Below are positions 42,608-56,390 of a stretch of DNA of 64,000 nucleotides, in pieces. Position 1 is the stretch's first letter. The number at the start of each line of letters is the position of its first letter. Below the pieces are notes generated by a model. That model did not search any database, was not told the origin of the DNA, and saw nothing but the letters and a program-made list of their open reading frames with translations. This stretch comes from Zygnema cylindricum (taxonomy: Eukaryota; Streptophyta; Zygnematophyceae; Zygnematales; Zygnemataceae), in assembly GCA_037447655.1 (NCBI GenBank), contig JBBHKE010002853.1, forward strand, positions 416,201-480,200. Direction: 5' to 3'. A program made the position numbers and the translations under genes.

Positions 42608-43655
42608 TGTAGAAACTAATGGTTTTAAGTATTTTCTAGGTCTGAAAAGAAATAAAGAAGCCGAGGCAGTTTATCTCTAACTTCTCTCTCCAACTCTCAA
42701 ACTTGTCGCAGTCACTAAGAAATTGGAGAGGAAGCTAGAGCCATGGCTACCTAGGCTATCCTGAGGTTTACGGGAAATGTATATTAGTTAGGTTTTATTT
42801 ATTTAAAATGTATGTGGCGGCGACAGGAATTGATCCTTGTACCTACCGGCCGGCAGACAGGAAATAGCCGGTAGCCTTAGTCGTTAAGTCTAGGATTAAT
42901 GATACGTAGTATATAGTTTGATAATTATTTAAATACATACACGTACGATAAATCATTTAATTGTCATAGATTACGGGATACATAGATCCGGTAATATATA
43001 AAGTACGGATTACGGTACGGACTAGAAATCAATACCGCGCATTTGTTTCGTAAGTGAAACAAATACCGCTCATGTATTTATTACGGCTACGATTAAATCC
43101 GAATTTAATCGGACGGCCGCAATTAGCGCCGAGATCGCGGTGGAGGATTTTGGCGGTTTGTGGCCATCGCCACATCGGATAACGCGTGGCAAAATTACGT
43201 TGGATCGTTGAATCTCCGGAGATTATGGCACCGAATCCGGATTTGACATGTGTCGACATTTTGGCCATGTCGTACAATGTCCGTACATAAAGTACACCGG
43301 CAGCTGTACTTTTGCGTACGGAACTCAATTCTGATTGGTTCCGTACATCAGTAGATAGAGTCTGTGAGAGAGATAGGACTTAGAAAAATTAGAAGATAGG
43401 ACCCCCTCTCCCAGAGAGCTTCTGTACAAAAGGTCAACTTTGACCCTCCATAACTTACTGCTCAGGGGAGCAAATTCAGAGATTCTTTTTGCTATCGACT
43501 CAGGGAAGTCTTGTCTTCACATAGGTGATGTTGGTTAGAGTTTTTGTCTGCCAGGGTGGCAGTTATTTTTGCTTAAACACAAAGGGGTCAGGATTATCCT
43601 AGAGGCTTCTTGGAAGCTGTCCACTCTGAGGACTTATGGAGGTCTCAGAGTTTCA
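42608..43655 (+). repeat. 3' LTR of F
   Basis: 1048 bp, preceded by the purine tract GAAAATAAGGGGAG and followed by the duplicated AAGTC. Confidence 0.95.
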
Positions 43656-43660
43656 AAGTC

Positions 43661-46437
43661 ATCACCTCTCCATAAGTTTGAGGTTCATCTTGATGAGATA
43701 GTTTAGTAACCTTGTTATTAACCGGTTTTTTCTTGCAATCTTTTGCTACTTCTCCTTCCCCCCTCAAAATCTGAGGCCGGAATAGATGGTTCTCGTGGAT
43801 TCTTTCGATCAAACTCGGCTTCTCCCCTATCCCTTGATTTCGAATCAATTTCCACCACGTCTTCCGCTTCGGGTAGAGTTGTCACTCAAGTTTCCACAGC
43901 CGAGTCCTTTTCGGTCTGATTTGTACCTGCAAGAATGTCATCTTCTCTAAAACTTGGATAGTTAGGAAGCTCAAAGTCATCAAAATTTTCTGAATCAAAT
44001 CTGATTTTTACTGACTTTGTATACCTGAAGGGATCCAAAGACTTTCCTTCATCCATAACTACTAGATGCTTTACTAAGATTATGTCTTCCCTTTTTAGAT
44101 CATAAACTCTATATCTTTTAACATCCTCATCATATCCTAATAAGTATCTCGGTTTTCCTTTAGGATCTAGCTTCCAATTAGACCGATCTGTATCCAGACT
44201 AAATACTTGACTGCCGAAAACCTTTAAGTGAGATATGTCCGATTTCCGGCCTGTCCATTTCTCATAAGGTGTTTGATCTTTTATAGCTGAAGTAAGAACT
44301 CTATTTTTGAGGTAATTAAGACAGTTCATTGCTTTTGCCCAAAACCTTTTTCCTATCTTTTTTTCTGACAACATACTTCTAGCACTATCACTTAGTGTTC
44401 TATTTAACCTTTAAGCTACCCCATTCTGTTCCGGGTTTTCTAGAACTGTCTTTTGGTGTTGGACCCCATCTTCCCTCAGAAAATCCTCAAACTGGATAAA
44501 AGTATACTCTCCACCATTGTCACTCCTTATTCTCTTTATTGGAGTTTCATGGAGTTTTTTGCTCCATGCTTTATATTGTCTAAAGCAATCCTGAGCTTCG
44601 GATTTGTTTTTCAAAAACTACACCCGGGATTTTCGAGACCAATCATCAGTGATAGTCATCATAAATCTCTTCCCCCCCGGTGAGGGCACTTTAGCCGGTC
44701 CCCAAATATCTGTGTGTACTAGATCTAGAATTTTTTCTCCCTTATAGGTGGTTGTTTTAGGAAAGGGTAATCTGTGTGTTTTACCTTGAGCACATCCACT
44801 ACATCACTTATATTATCACTCTCACTGAACTGAATCCCTTCCACCACTCCCATCTTTTTCATCTCCCTTAACTTATCTAGATTTACATGCCCAAGCCTCG
44901 TATGCCACATTATAATATCATGAACACCAGCATAATAAAGTTTCTTCATTTCATTACTTAATATCAGCCTTAACATCCCATGGCTACCTTTCTCAACAAT
45001 GAAATAGACTTCCTCCTCAAAACTAGCAGTAAAGACTCCTTCCTTAGTGCTAGTAAATAAAATCCTTATCACTAATACAGATGTAGAGATGAGGTTTTTG
45101 TTCAGCTCCGGAATAAACAATACATCGGCGAATGTTACTATTGATGTCTTTCCTTCTACTAACACTTTCAGATCTACCGATCCTACAAGAGAAGTGGTGA
45201 CTTTCCTCCCATCCCCGTACACTATCTCTACGGTGGGAATATTTCTTATCTTAGTGAACAAGTGCCTATCCTTACACATGTGCATGGAGGCACCTGAATC
45301 TACAATCCAGCCTTCTTCACTTATCAATCCACCGTAAGCACATTTCTGCCTTCGTGGAATTTTGACCTCTTTTTTCGCCTCCAATTCCTCATCTAAAAGG
45401 AGCTCATCGTCCTCGTCCTCGGAATCCGCCTCATGTACCTGTGTTACAAGGGCCTTTTTCTTTCCTCTTGGGGTACCACCGGTCTTCCCCTCCTTTAACC
45501 GAAGCTAGCTTAGCTTACTGCACTCTGCCATATAATGCCCAGGTTTCTTACAAAAATGACATAAACCTTTAGGAGCCCTTGATTTTTCTGCTCGCTCCCC
45601 CTATAGTTTCCACCCGGTTTCTGAGAATCCTTGTTCCTCCAATCGGTCGCAGTTGCGAAGGTTTGGCCACTCTTTCTTCCCCTTTGGATCTCAATCGTAT
45701 TCTCCCAAACGAGAATCATCCCTACCACTGAGTTCCATATCCACCTTGAGTCAGGCAAGTCCTGCACACGGTAAACTATGTTCACGAACTCATCAGGTAA
45801 CTTCATCAGTAAACAGTAACCTTTTCTTTTTCACTAAAATCATTTCCCGCACTCTCTAGCTCCATGAAGAGTGTAGCAAGCTCATTGCAAAAATCCAACA
45901 TCTTCCCCCTTTTGTATACATACTCTTTAACTTTCTCATCAGCCAACTGTTGTTGCTGAATTGTACCACTTCGGTACATCTCTATGAGAGCCATCCAAAG
46001 ATCGGATGCCCTTTTACCTGCAAATGAGGACATGCAAGTCCTTGAGTGAGATGGCGTAGGATGAAGTGCTTTGCCGCCATATTGTTGAAGTCCCAGGTTT
46101 GAGTATCATTCTCCTCGTTCCTCGGAATAGGTGACATGAATGTCGAACCAGTTGCTATTGGTGTGGTCGCCTCCTTCTCCTTTCCTTTGTCCACCACTTC
46201 TCCTTCCTTTGTTTCCTCCATTGAAGGTGGATCCTCTTTCCTGGTGAATCTCCTTCCTCCAAACCCTAGAGGGATTCCAAGACTTGATGGACGCCCCAAC
46301 CGTCCACTCACTATCCCCCAAAACCTTTTTTCGCATAGAGCTCCTATCATCATACTTTCCCAGTATATGAAGCCAGTTCCATTAAAGATTGGTACCCTAG
46401 AGGGTGGGCCCATAACCTAAAACTTTGAGACATCCAT
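43661..46437 (-). pseudogene. Element E gag, protease and integrase remnant
   Basis: The upstream half of E's polyprotein. Gag begins at the in-primer-site ATG (46411-46413); the LTR-located start upstream is cut off by a TAG produced by the mutated LTR end. Gag blocks 46413-45510 contain one frameshift near 46020 and another near 45806. Protease DSGASMHMC is intact in 45384-44725, followed by WHTRLGH. Integrase pieces 44614-43886 include DNGGEYTF. It stops where F inserted. Confidence 0.92.
46403..46417 (-). other. Primer-binding site of E
   Basis: The plus strand reads GGTGGGCCCATAACC, so the minus strand is the perfect 15-base GGTTATGGGCCCACC complementary to the initiator tRNA-Met anticodon arm. 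Confidence 0.85.
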
Positions 46438-47472
46438 AAGTCCTCAGAGTGGACAGCTTCCAAGAAGCCTCTAGGATAACTCTGACCCCTTTGTGTTTCA
46501 GCAAAAACAATTGCCACCCTGGCAGAAAAAAACTCTGACTATCTGCACCCCTGTGAAGGCAAGACTCCTTTGAGTCTATAACAAAAAGAATCTCTGAATT
46601 TGCTCCCATGAGCAGTAAGTTATGAAGGGTCAAAGTTGACCTTTTGTATAGAAGCTCTCTGGGAGAGAGGGTCCTATCTCCTAATTTTTCTAAGTCCTAT
46701 CTCTCTCACAGACTCTATCTACTAACGTACGGAACCAATCAGGATGTAGTTCCGTACGCAAAATTACAGCTGCCGGTGTACTTTATGTACGGACATTGTA
46801 CGACATGGCCTAAATGTCGACACTTGTCATATCCGGATTCGGTGCCATAATCTCCGGGGATACCACAATCCAATGTAATTTTTCCACGTGTCATCCGATG
46901 TGGCGATGGCCACAAACCGCTGAAATCTTCTTCCGCGATCTCGGCGCTAATTCCGACCGTCCGATTAAATTTGAATTTAATCGTAGCCGTAATAAATACA
47001 TGCGCGGTATTCGTTTCACTTAAGAAATAAATGCGCGGTATTGATTTCTTGTCCGTACCGTAATCCGTACTTATACATAACCAGATCTATGCATCCCGTA
47101 AACAATTACAATTAATGATTTATCCTACGTATTCATGTTTAGATAAATATCAAACCATATACTACGTAACATTAGTTCTACACCTTAACGGCTAAGGCTA
47201 CCGGCTAACTGCTGTCTGCCGGCCGGTAGGTACCAGGATCAAATCCTATGGCCGGCACATACCATTTTAGTAAATAAACCCCTAACTAATATAAATTTCC
47301 CGTAAACCTCTGGATAGCCTAGGTAGCCATGGTTCTAGCTCCCTCTCCAATTTCTCAGTGACTGCGACAAGTTTGAGAGTTGGAGAAAGAAGTTAGAGGT
47401 AGACTGCCTGGGCTTCTTTCTATATTTCTATTTAGACCTAGAAAATACTTAAAATGGACCATTAATTCTACT
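46418..47472 (-). repeat. 5' LTR of E (right)
   Basis: 1055 bp, pairing with 33208-34263. Its inner end is TA rather than TG and its outer end CT rather than CA on the plus strand, both single-base changes at the conserved termini. Confidence 0.93.
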
Positions 47473-47477
47473 ATTTA

Positions 47478-48243
47478 GTCTAAGACTAGTGTTACGACAT
47501 AAAGGGTTTGATAAATCTATAAATATTTCCACATCGACTAATTCATTAAACAATAACTATTTACTGGATACATAGATTTAGTTATATAAAATACGGATAA
47601 GGGTACGGATAAGAAACAAGTACCGCGCATTTGTTTCGATAGCGAAACGCATACCACACATTTATTTATGATGGCTAAGATTGAAATCTGCATTTAATCG
47701 GACAACCGGAATGAATGCCGAGATCGCGGAAGTGGATTTCGGCGGTTTGTGGTCATCGCCACATCTGATAACACGTGGCACCATGAGATTGGATTTGGCA
47801 TCTCCAGGGATTACAGAAACAAATCTGGATATGACATGTGTCGACTTTTTCGCCATGTCGTACAATGTCCGTACAGAAAGTACACCAATACTTGTACCTT
47901 TCTGTACAACACACTATTAGAATAGGTACCCTAAGTCAGTAGATAGAGTTTTAGAGTGAGATAGGACTTAGAAAATTTGGTAGATAGGACCCCCTCTCTA
48001 AGAGAGCTTCTCTACAAAAGGTCAGCGTTGACCCTCCATAACTAACTGCTCAGAGGAGCAAATTCAAAGATTCTTTTTGTTATAAACTCAAGGGAGTCTT
48101 GCATCTACACGGGTGAAGGTGGTCAAAGTTTTTGTCTGCCAGGGTGGCAGTTATTCTTGCTGAAACATAAAAGGGTCAGGGTAATCCTACAGGCTTTTTG
48201 CAAGGTGCACTTTCTGAGGACCTATATAGGTCTCAGAGTTGCA
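47478..48243 (+). repeat. Element G 5' LTR, second part
   Basis: Continues the LTR from 33207 after E and ends GAGTTGCA before the primer site. The upstream Gag ATG of the family has become ATA here. Confidence 0.9.
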
Positions 48244-49912
48244 CGTTATGGGCCCACCCTCTAGGTTACCCATCTTTAATGGAATTGGCTTCATATACTG
48301 GGAAAGTATGATGACAGAAGCTCTATACGAGAAAAGGTTTTGGGGGATAGTGAGTGGACAAGTGGGGCATCCATCAAGTCTTGGCATCCCTCCAGGGTTT
48401 GGAGGAGGCAGATTCACCAAGAAAGCAGATCCATCTCCAACGGAAGAGACAAAGGAAGGGAAGGTGGTGGACAAATGAAAGGAGAAGGAGACGGCCACAC
48501 CAATAGCAACTGGTTCGGCATTCATGTCACCTATTCCGAGAAACGAGGAGGATGATATTGATACTTGGGACATCAACAATATGGCGGCAAAGCACTTCGT
48601 TCTCCGACATCTTACTCAAGGGCTTGCATCTCCTCATTTGCAGGTAGAAAGGGCATCCGATCTTTGGGTGGCTCTCATAGAGATGTACTGAAGTGGTACG
48701 ATTCAGCAACAACAGTTGGCTAATCAAAAAGTTATGGAGTATGTATACAAAGGGGGGAAGAGGTTGGATTTTTGCAATGAGCTTGCTACACTTTTAATAG
48801 AGCTAGAGAGGGCGGGAAAAGATTTTAGTGAAAAAGAAAAGGTTAACTGTTTACTGATGAAGTTACCCAATGAGTTCGACAGCATAGTCAACCGTGTGCA
48901 AGACTTGCCGGACTCAAGGTGGATATGGAACTCAATGGTAGGGATGATTCTCGTTCGGGAGAATACAATTGAGATCCAAAGGGGAGGAAAGAGTGGGCAA
49001 GCCGTGGTAACTGCGACCGATTGGAGGAACAAGGATTCTCGGAAACCGGTAGGAAACTATAGAGGGAGGGAGCAAAAAATCAGACCGACGAGTTTGGAAC
49101 AAGGACTCCCAAAGGTTTATGTCATTTTTGTAATAAACCGAGGCACTATATGGCAAAGTGCACTAAGCTAACCGAGCTCCGGTTAAAGGAGGGGCACGCC
49201 GGTGGAACCCCGAGAGGAAAGAAAAAGGCACTTCTGACAAAGGTACATGAGGCGGAATCCGAGGAGGAGGACGATGAGCTTCTATTGGATACGGAGTAAG
49301 AGGCGAAAACGAGGTCGAAATTCCATGAAAGCAGAAATGTGCTTTCGATGGATTGAAAGGTGAAGCAGGCAGGATTCTAGATTTAGGTGCATCCATGCAC
49401 ATGTGTAAAGATAAACACGTGTTCACTAAAATAAGAAAGTTTCCGTAGAGATAGAGTACGGGGATGGGTGGATAGTCACTACTACTATTGTACTATCGGT
49501 AGATCTAAAAGTGTTACTAGAAAAAAAAAAACCATAGTTACATTCTCCAATATATTGTTTATTCCGGAGCTGAACAAAAATCTCATCTCTATGTCTATAT
49601 TAAATGATAAGGCTTTTGATATTAGCATTAAGAAAGGAGTCTTTACTGCTAATTTTGAGGAGGAAGTTTATTTCACTGCTTAAAAAGATATCCAAGGGAT
49701 GTTTAGGCTGATTTTAAGCAATGAATAGAAGAAACTTTATTATGCTGGTGTTCATGATATACTGTTGTGGCATAAGAGGCCTGTGCATGTGAATCTAGAA
49801 AAGTTAAGAGAGATGAAAAAGATGGGAGTGGTTGAAGGAATTCAGTTCGGTGAAAGTGAGAATCTAAGTGATTGTAGTGGATGTGCTCAAGGTAAAGCAC
49901 ACAAGTTACCCT
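48244..49912 (+). pseudogene. Element G gag, protease and start of integrase
   Basis: Primer site CGTTATGGGCCCACC (48244-48258) and in-frame ATG at 48248 open Gag, which is closed by a TGA at about 48476. Gag continues in 48716-49171, with a degraded knuckle region near 49125. The Gag end is frameshifted relative to protease by a one-base loss near 49310. The protease motif has become DLGAS, and an indel lies in the A run near 49525. GAG-pre-integrase sequence WHKRPVHV runs up to element H at 49912. Confidence 0.88.
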
Positions 49913-50970
49913 TGAAACTCTGAGACATCCATAAGTCCTCAGAGTGAACAGCTTACAAAAAGCCTCTAGGATAACTCTGACCCCTTTGTGTTTCAGCAAA
50001 AACAATTGCCACTCTGGCAGACAAAACCTCTAACCACCTTCACCCATGTGAAGGCAAGACTCCCCTGAGTCGATAGCAAAAAGAATCTCTGAATTTGCTC
50101 ATCTGAGCAGTAAGTTATGGAGGGTCATAGTTGACCTTTTGTACAGAAACTCTCTGGAGAGAGGGTCCTATCTCCAAATTTTTCTAAGTCCTATCTCTCT
50201 CACAAACTCTATCTACTAATGTACGGAGCCAATCATATTCCACTTCCGTACACAAAAGTACAACTGTCGATGTACTTTATATACGGACACTGTACGACAT
50301 GGCCTAAATGTCGACACGTGGTATATTCGGATTTGCTCCCTTAATCCTCGGAGATACAACGATCCAATGTTATAGCGCCACGTGTCATCCGATGTGGCGA
50401 TGACCACAAATCGCCAAAATCCTATTCCCCGATCTCGGCGTTCATTCCGCCCGTCGGATTAAATTCACATTTAATCGTAGCCGTACTAAATACCTGCGCG
50501 GTATTCGTTTCGCTAAAGAAACAAATGCGCGGTATTTGTTTCTTATCCGTACTTTTACATTACTGAATCTATGTATCCCGAAAATAGTTTCAGTTAAATG
50601 AATTATCCTACTTTGTAATATATTAGTAAATATCAAACCATATAGTACGTATCATTAGGTCTAGACATAACGGATAAGGATACCGGCTACCGGGTGTTTA
50701 CCGTCTGGCAGGTACCAGGATCAAATACTGGGGGCAGCACTTATCCTTTTGGTAAATAAAACTTCTAACGGTAAATAAACTAATATAAATATTTCCCGTA
50801 AACCTCTAGATAGCCTAGGTAGCCATGGCTCTAGCTTCCTCTCCAATTTTTCAGTGAATGAGACAAGTTTGAGAAGTTGGAGAGAGAAGTTAGAGGTAGA
50901 CTACCTCGGCTTCTTTCTATATTTCTATTTAGATCTAGAAAATACTTTCAACGGACCATTAATTTCTACA
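49913..50970 (-). repeat. 3' LTR of H (left)
   Basis: 1058 bp, plus-strand start TGAAACTCTGAG and end TTTCTACA, followed by the complement of the polypurine tract CTCCCCTTATTTT at 50971. Confidence 0.95.
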
Positions 50971-50983
50971 CTCCCCTTATTTT

Positions 50984-53900
50984 CTAGTCAATTTTTAATT
51001 TCACACCACACTTCTCCCAGCAAAAAATTAGCTTAAGGGAAGGCACAGGTTTGGTCATCATATCTGCTAACATCTCACTACCTGGTCGGTACTCTAAACT
51101 GATTATTTTTTTTCTACTTTCTCTCTAACAAAACTGAGTCTAACGTCCTGGGTTTTGGCTTTAAAATGATGTTTAGGATTGGCAGAAATAGCGATTGGTG
51201 CCTAATTATCACAAAAAAAAAATTGCACACCACTCTTAAGGTGACCAAGCTCACCAAGCAAAGACTTGACCCACATCAATTCTTTTACAGCAGAGCAAGA
51301 GGCCATATACTCAGCCTCCATGGTGGACTGAGCAATAACTTTTTGTTGTTTGCTACTCGAATAGCAAGACCCATCACCCACATATAATAGATTTCCAGAA
51401 GTGCATCTCCTCATCGGAGCATCACCATAACTCGCATCACTCAAAGTAGTGATGTCAGTATTCTCCCCACCCAAATCTAACCATAGATCCCTAGTTCCTA
51501 TCAAATATCTAAGGACTCTCTTAGCTGCCTCCCAATCTCTCTTAGTGGGAGCATTTAGACTTCTACTCAACACTCCTCAAGCTGCAGCTAAATCTGGCCG
51601 GTACAATTGATGAAATAGATTAGACTTCCCACTACTTGCCTGTAAGGAATAGTCTACATGAACTTCTGTTCTTCATAAGATAATTCCTCGTCTAAGACTA
51701 TGACTCCTTCTTCCTCACTCCCCTCCCTTCCCTTCTTCAACTCCATTGGAGTTGTACAACTATTAGCTTTATCCATCTGAAATTTTTCAAGGATGTTCCC
51801 TATTGCTTCCTTTTGAGTCTATCTTATAATCTTTCTTTTTTGGTCTCTTTTTACTTGAATTCCCAAAATATATTTTGCTTCCCCCATATCTTTCATTTCA
51901 AATCTCCCGTTATCTTCGGTTATGAGTTTATTATTTTTTTCCATTGATTTACTTAAAACAAGCAAATCATCAACATAAATTGCAATAAATATAAAACCTT
52001 CCTCATCTTCGAAAACATAGATTGAGTGATCTGAGCTGATCCGGATATATCTCAGACTGGTAAGAAACTTATCAAGCTTCTTATTCCACTGTCGAGGCGC
52101 CTGTTTCAAACCATAAAGAGATTTAATCAGCCGGCATACCTTACTCTCCTCTCCTTCCTCCACAAACCCTTCGGGTTGTCGCATGAAGATCTCCTCTTCC
52201 AATTCTCCATTGATAAAGGCTGCCTTGATGTCCATATGGTTCACCTCCATGTCTTCGGCTGCTGCCAAACTGAGAAGTATGTGGACGGAGGGAATTCTAA
52301 CGACCGGGGCAAAGGTTTCCTCGTAGTCAATTCCCTCTTTTTGTGTAAATCCCTTTGCCACTAATCTGGTCTTCTAGCGCTCGATTGTGTTATCTGGGTT
52401 CAGTTTTAATTTGAAAACCCACTTACAATCGATTGGTTTTTGGTTAGGTGGACAATCCACCAGCTCCGAAGTATCGGCTGCCATAATTGAGGCCATCTCC
52501 TCGTTGATGGTTGTCTTCCACCGGTTCCTCTCGGGACAAGTCATCACCTCTCCATAAGTCTGAGGTTCATCTTGATTAGATAGTTTTGTTACCTTGTTAT
52601 TAACCTGTTTTTCTTGCAATCTTTTGCTACTTCTCCTTCCCCCCTCAAAATCTGAGGCCGGAATAGATGGTTCTCGTGGATTCTTTCGAACAATCTCGGT
52701 TTTTCCCCTATCCCTTGATTCTGAATCAACTTCCACCACGTCTTTCGCTTCGGGTAGAGTTATCACTGGAGTTTCCACAGCCGAGTCCTTTTCGGTCTGA
52801 TTTGTACCTGCAAGAATCTCATCTTCTCTAAAACCTGGATAGTTAGGAAGCTCAAAGTCATCGGAATTTTCTGACTCAAATCTGATTTTTATTGACTTTG
52901 TATATTTAAAGGGATCCACAGACTTTCCTTCATCCATAACTACTAGATTCTTTACTAAGATTATATGTTCCCTTTTTAGATCATAAACTCTTTATCCTTT
53001 AACATCCTCATCATATCCTAATAAGTATCCTGATTTTCCTTTAAGATCTAGCTTCCAATTAGACCGATCAGTATCTAGACTGAATACTTGAGTGCCGAAA
53101 ACCTTTAAGTGAGATATGTTTGGTTTCCAGCTTGTCCATCTCTCATAAGGTGTTTGATCTTTTATAGCTGAAGTAAGAACTCTAATTTTGAGGTAATTAG
53201 CACAGTTCGTTGCTTCTGCCCAAAACCTTTTTCCTATCTTCTTACCTGACAACATACTTCTAGCACTATCACTTAGTGTTCTATTTAACCTTTTAGCTAC
53301 CCCATTCTGTTCCGGGTTTTTTGGAACTGTCTTTTGGTGTTGGACCCCATCTTCCCTCAGAAAATCCTTAAACTGGTTAGAAGTATACTCTGAACCATTG
53401 TCACTCCTTACTCTCTTGATTGGAGTTTCATGGAGTTTTTCGCTCCATGCTTTATATTGTCTAAAACAATCATGAGCTTCGGACTTGTTTTTCAAAAAAA
53501 TACACCCGTGAATATCGAGACCAATCATCAGTGATAGTCATCATAAATCTCTTCCCTCCCGGTGAGGGCACTTTAGCCGGTCCCCAAATATCTGTGTGTA
53601 CTAGATGTAGAATTTTTTCTCCCTTATAGGTGGTTGTTTTAGGAAAGGGTAATGTGTGTGCTTTACCTTGAGCACATCCATTACAATCCCTTATATTATC
53701 ACTCTCAGTGAACTGAATCCGTTCCACCACTCCCATCTTTTTCATCTCTCTTAACTTTTCTAGATTCACATGCTCTAGCCTCTTATGCCACATTATAATA
53801 TCATGAACACCAGCATAATAAAGTTTCTTCGTTTCATTACTTAAAATCAGCCGAAACATCCCATGGTCACCTTTCTCAGCAATGAAATAGACATCCTCTT

Positions 53901-55335
53901 CAAAACTAGCAGTAAAGACTCCTTCCCTAGTGCTAGTAAAAAAACCCTTATCATCTAATACAGATGTAGAGATGTGGTTTTTGTTCAGCTCCGAAATAAA
54001 CAATACATCGGAGAATGTTACTATGGATGTCTTTCCTTCTACTAACACTTTCAAATCTACCGATCTTATAAGAGTAGTGGTGACTATCCTCCCATCCCCG
54101 TACTCTATCTCTACGGTGGGAATCTTTCTTATCTTAGTGAACAGGTGCCTATCCTTACACATGTGCATGGAGGAACCTCAATCTATAATCAAGCCTGCTT
54201 CACCTTTCAATCCACTGTAAGCACATTTCTGCCTTCGTGGAATTTCGACCTCGTTTTTCGCCTCAAACTCCTCATCCAAAAAGAGCTCATCATCCTCGTC
54301 CTCGGATTCCACCTCATATACCTGTATCACAAAGGCCTTTCTCTTTTTTCTCGTGGTACCACCGGTGTGCCCCTCCTTTAATTGAAACTTGGTTAGCTTA
54401 GTGCACTCTGCCATATAGTGCTCCGGTTTCTTCCAAAAATGACATAAACCTTTGGGAGCCTTTGGTCCAAACTCGTCGGCCTGATTTTTCTGCTCCCTAC
54501 CCCCATAGTTTCCGACCGGTTTTCGGGAATCCCTGTTCCTCCAATCAGTCGCTGTTGCCAAGGCTTGGCCACTCTTTCCTCCCCTTCGGATCTCAATTGT
54601 ATTCTCTTGAACGAGAATCATCCCTACCACTGAGTTCCATATCCACCTTGAGTCAGGCAAGTCCTGCACACGGTAAACTATGTTCACGAACTCATCAGGT
54701 AACTTCATCAGTAAACAGTTAACCTTTTCTTTTTCACTAAAATCTTTTCCCGCACTCTCTAGCTCCATGAAGAGTGTAGCAAGCTCATTGCAAAAATCCA
54801 ACATATTTCCCCCTTTGTATACATACTCCTTAACTTTCTGATCAGCCAACTGTTGTTGCTGAATCGTACCACTTCGGTACATCTCTATGAGAGCCATCCA
54901 AAGATCGGATGCCTTTTCTACCTGCAAATGAGGACATGTAAGTCCTTGAGTGAGATGGCGTAGGATGAAGTGCTTTGGCGCTATATTGTTGAAGTTCTAA
55001 GTTTCAATATCATTCTCCTCGTTCCTCGAAGTTGGTGACATGAATGCCGAACCAGTTGCTATTGGTGTGGTCGTCTCCTTTCCTTTGTCTACCACCTCTC
55101 TTTCCTTTGTTTCCTCTGTTGAAGGTAGATCCTCTTTCCTGGTGGATCTGCTTCCTCCAAACCCTGGAGGGATTGCAAGACTTGATGGACGCCCCAACCG
55201 TCCACTCACTATCCCCAAAAACCTTTTTTCGCATAGAGCTCCTATCATCATACTTTCCCAGTATATGAAGCCTGTTCCATTAAAGATTGGTACCCTAGAG
55301 GGTGGACCCATAACGTGAAACTGTGAGACCTCCAT
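50984..55335 (-). pseudogene. Element H gag-pol remnant
   Basis: Gag starts at 55335 inside the LTR (MEVSQFHVMGPPSR), passes the primer site, and is stopped by a TAG near 55000 at a Trp codon. The same frame resumes at 54927 to 54178, including the knuckle CHFWKKPEHYMAEC with Cys to Trp and Gly to Glu changes. The protease motif is cut by a stop in the D-S-G triad near 54178. Integrase continues 54168-52992 with one frameshift near 53500, and the second Asp block is DNGSEY. Reverse transcriptase 52361-51819 has intact YVDDLLV. RNase H 51573-51010 is partial, with an A-run indel near 51230. A nearly single frame with point stops suggests fairly recent decay. Confidence 0.93.
55301..55315 (-). 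other. Primer-binding site of H
   Basis: The minus strand reads CGTTATGGGTCCACC, two substitutions from the element A site. Confidence 0.75.
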
Positions 55336-56385
55336 AAGTCCTCAGAGTGAACAACTTCCAAGAAGCCTCTAGGATAACTCTAACCCCATTGTGTTTCAAC
55401 AAGAACAACTCCAACCCTGGCAAACAAAAACTCTGACCACCTTTACCCCTGTGAAGGCAAGACTCTCATGAGTCGATAGGAAAAAGAATCTCTGCATTTG
55501 CTCCCCTGAGCAGTAAGTTATAGAGGGTCAAAGTTGACCTTTTGTACAAAAGCTCTTTGGGAGAGAGGGTCTTATCTCCTAATTTTTCTAAGTCCTATCT
55601 CTCTCATAAACTCTATCTACTAATGTACGGAGCCAATCATATTCCATTTCTGTCCACAAAAGTACAGCTGCCGGTGTACTTTTTATACGGACACTGTACG
55701 ACATGGCCTAAATGTCGACACGTGGTATATTCGGATTTGCTCCCTTAATCCTCGAAGATACCGCGATCCAATGTTATAGCCCCACGTGTCATTCGATGTG
55801 GCGATGACCACAAATCGCTGAAATCCTCTTCCACGATCTCGGCGTTCATTCCGGCCGTCCAATTAAATTCACATTTAATCGTAGCCGTACTAAATACCTG
55901 CGCGGTATTCATTTCGCTAAAAAAACAAATGCGCGGTATTCGTTTTTTATCCATACCGAAATCCGTACTTTTACATTACGGAATCAATGTATCCCGAAAA
56001 TAGTTTCAGTTAAATGAATTATCCTACTTGGTAATGTATACGTAAATATCAAACCATATAGTAAGTATCATTAGGTCTAGACATAACGGATAAGGCTACC
56101 GGCTACTGGCTGCTTACCGTCCGGCAGGTACCAGGATCAAATCCTAGGGGCATCACATATCTTTTTAGTAAATAAAACCCCTAACGGTAAATAAACTAAA
56201 ATATATATTTCCCGTAAACCTCTAGATAGCCTAGGTAGCCATGGCTCTTGCTTCCTCTCCAATTACTCAGTGAATGCGACAAGTTTGAGAGTTGGAGAGA
56301 GAAGTTAGAGGTAGACTGCCTCCGCTTCTTTCTATATTTCTATTTAGACCTAGAAAATACTTTAAACGGACCATTAATTTTTACA
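55316..56385 (-). repeat. 5' LTR of H (right)
   Basis: 1070 bp, partner of the left LTR. Its inner 20 bases encode the first Gag residues on the minus strand. Confidence 0.95.
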
Positions 56386-56390
56386 ACCCT

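Larger units (their letters stand above)
37199..43655 (+). mobile_element. Element F: complete Ty1/copia element nested in E
   Basis: Both LTRs (37199-38256 and 42608-43655) start TGTAGAAACTAATGG and end GAGTTTCA. The target duplication AAGTC is perfect (37194-37198 and 43656-43660). Deleting F reunites E's coding sequence. Family 2, opposite in orientation to its host. Confidence 0.96.
33208..47472 (-). mobile_element. Element E: Ty1/copia element nested in G's LTR
   Basis: A family-2 copia element on the minus strand, flanked by ATTTA at 33203-33207 and 47473-47477. Its pol is itself interrupted by the solo-LTR-like insert 35732-37089 and by complete element F. Without these it is about 6.4 kb, like its relatives. 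Its right LTR has both terminal dinucleotides mutated. Confidence 0.94.
49913..56385 (-). mobile_element. Element H: complete Ty1/copia element nested in G's pol
   Basis: Family 2 on the minus strand. LTRs are 49913-50970 and 55316-56385, and the target duplication ACCCT is perfect (49908-49912 and 56386-56390). Removing H rejoins G's integrase reading. Among nested copies it has some of the longest remaining frames. Confidence 0.96.
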
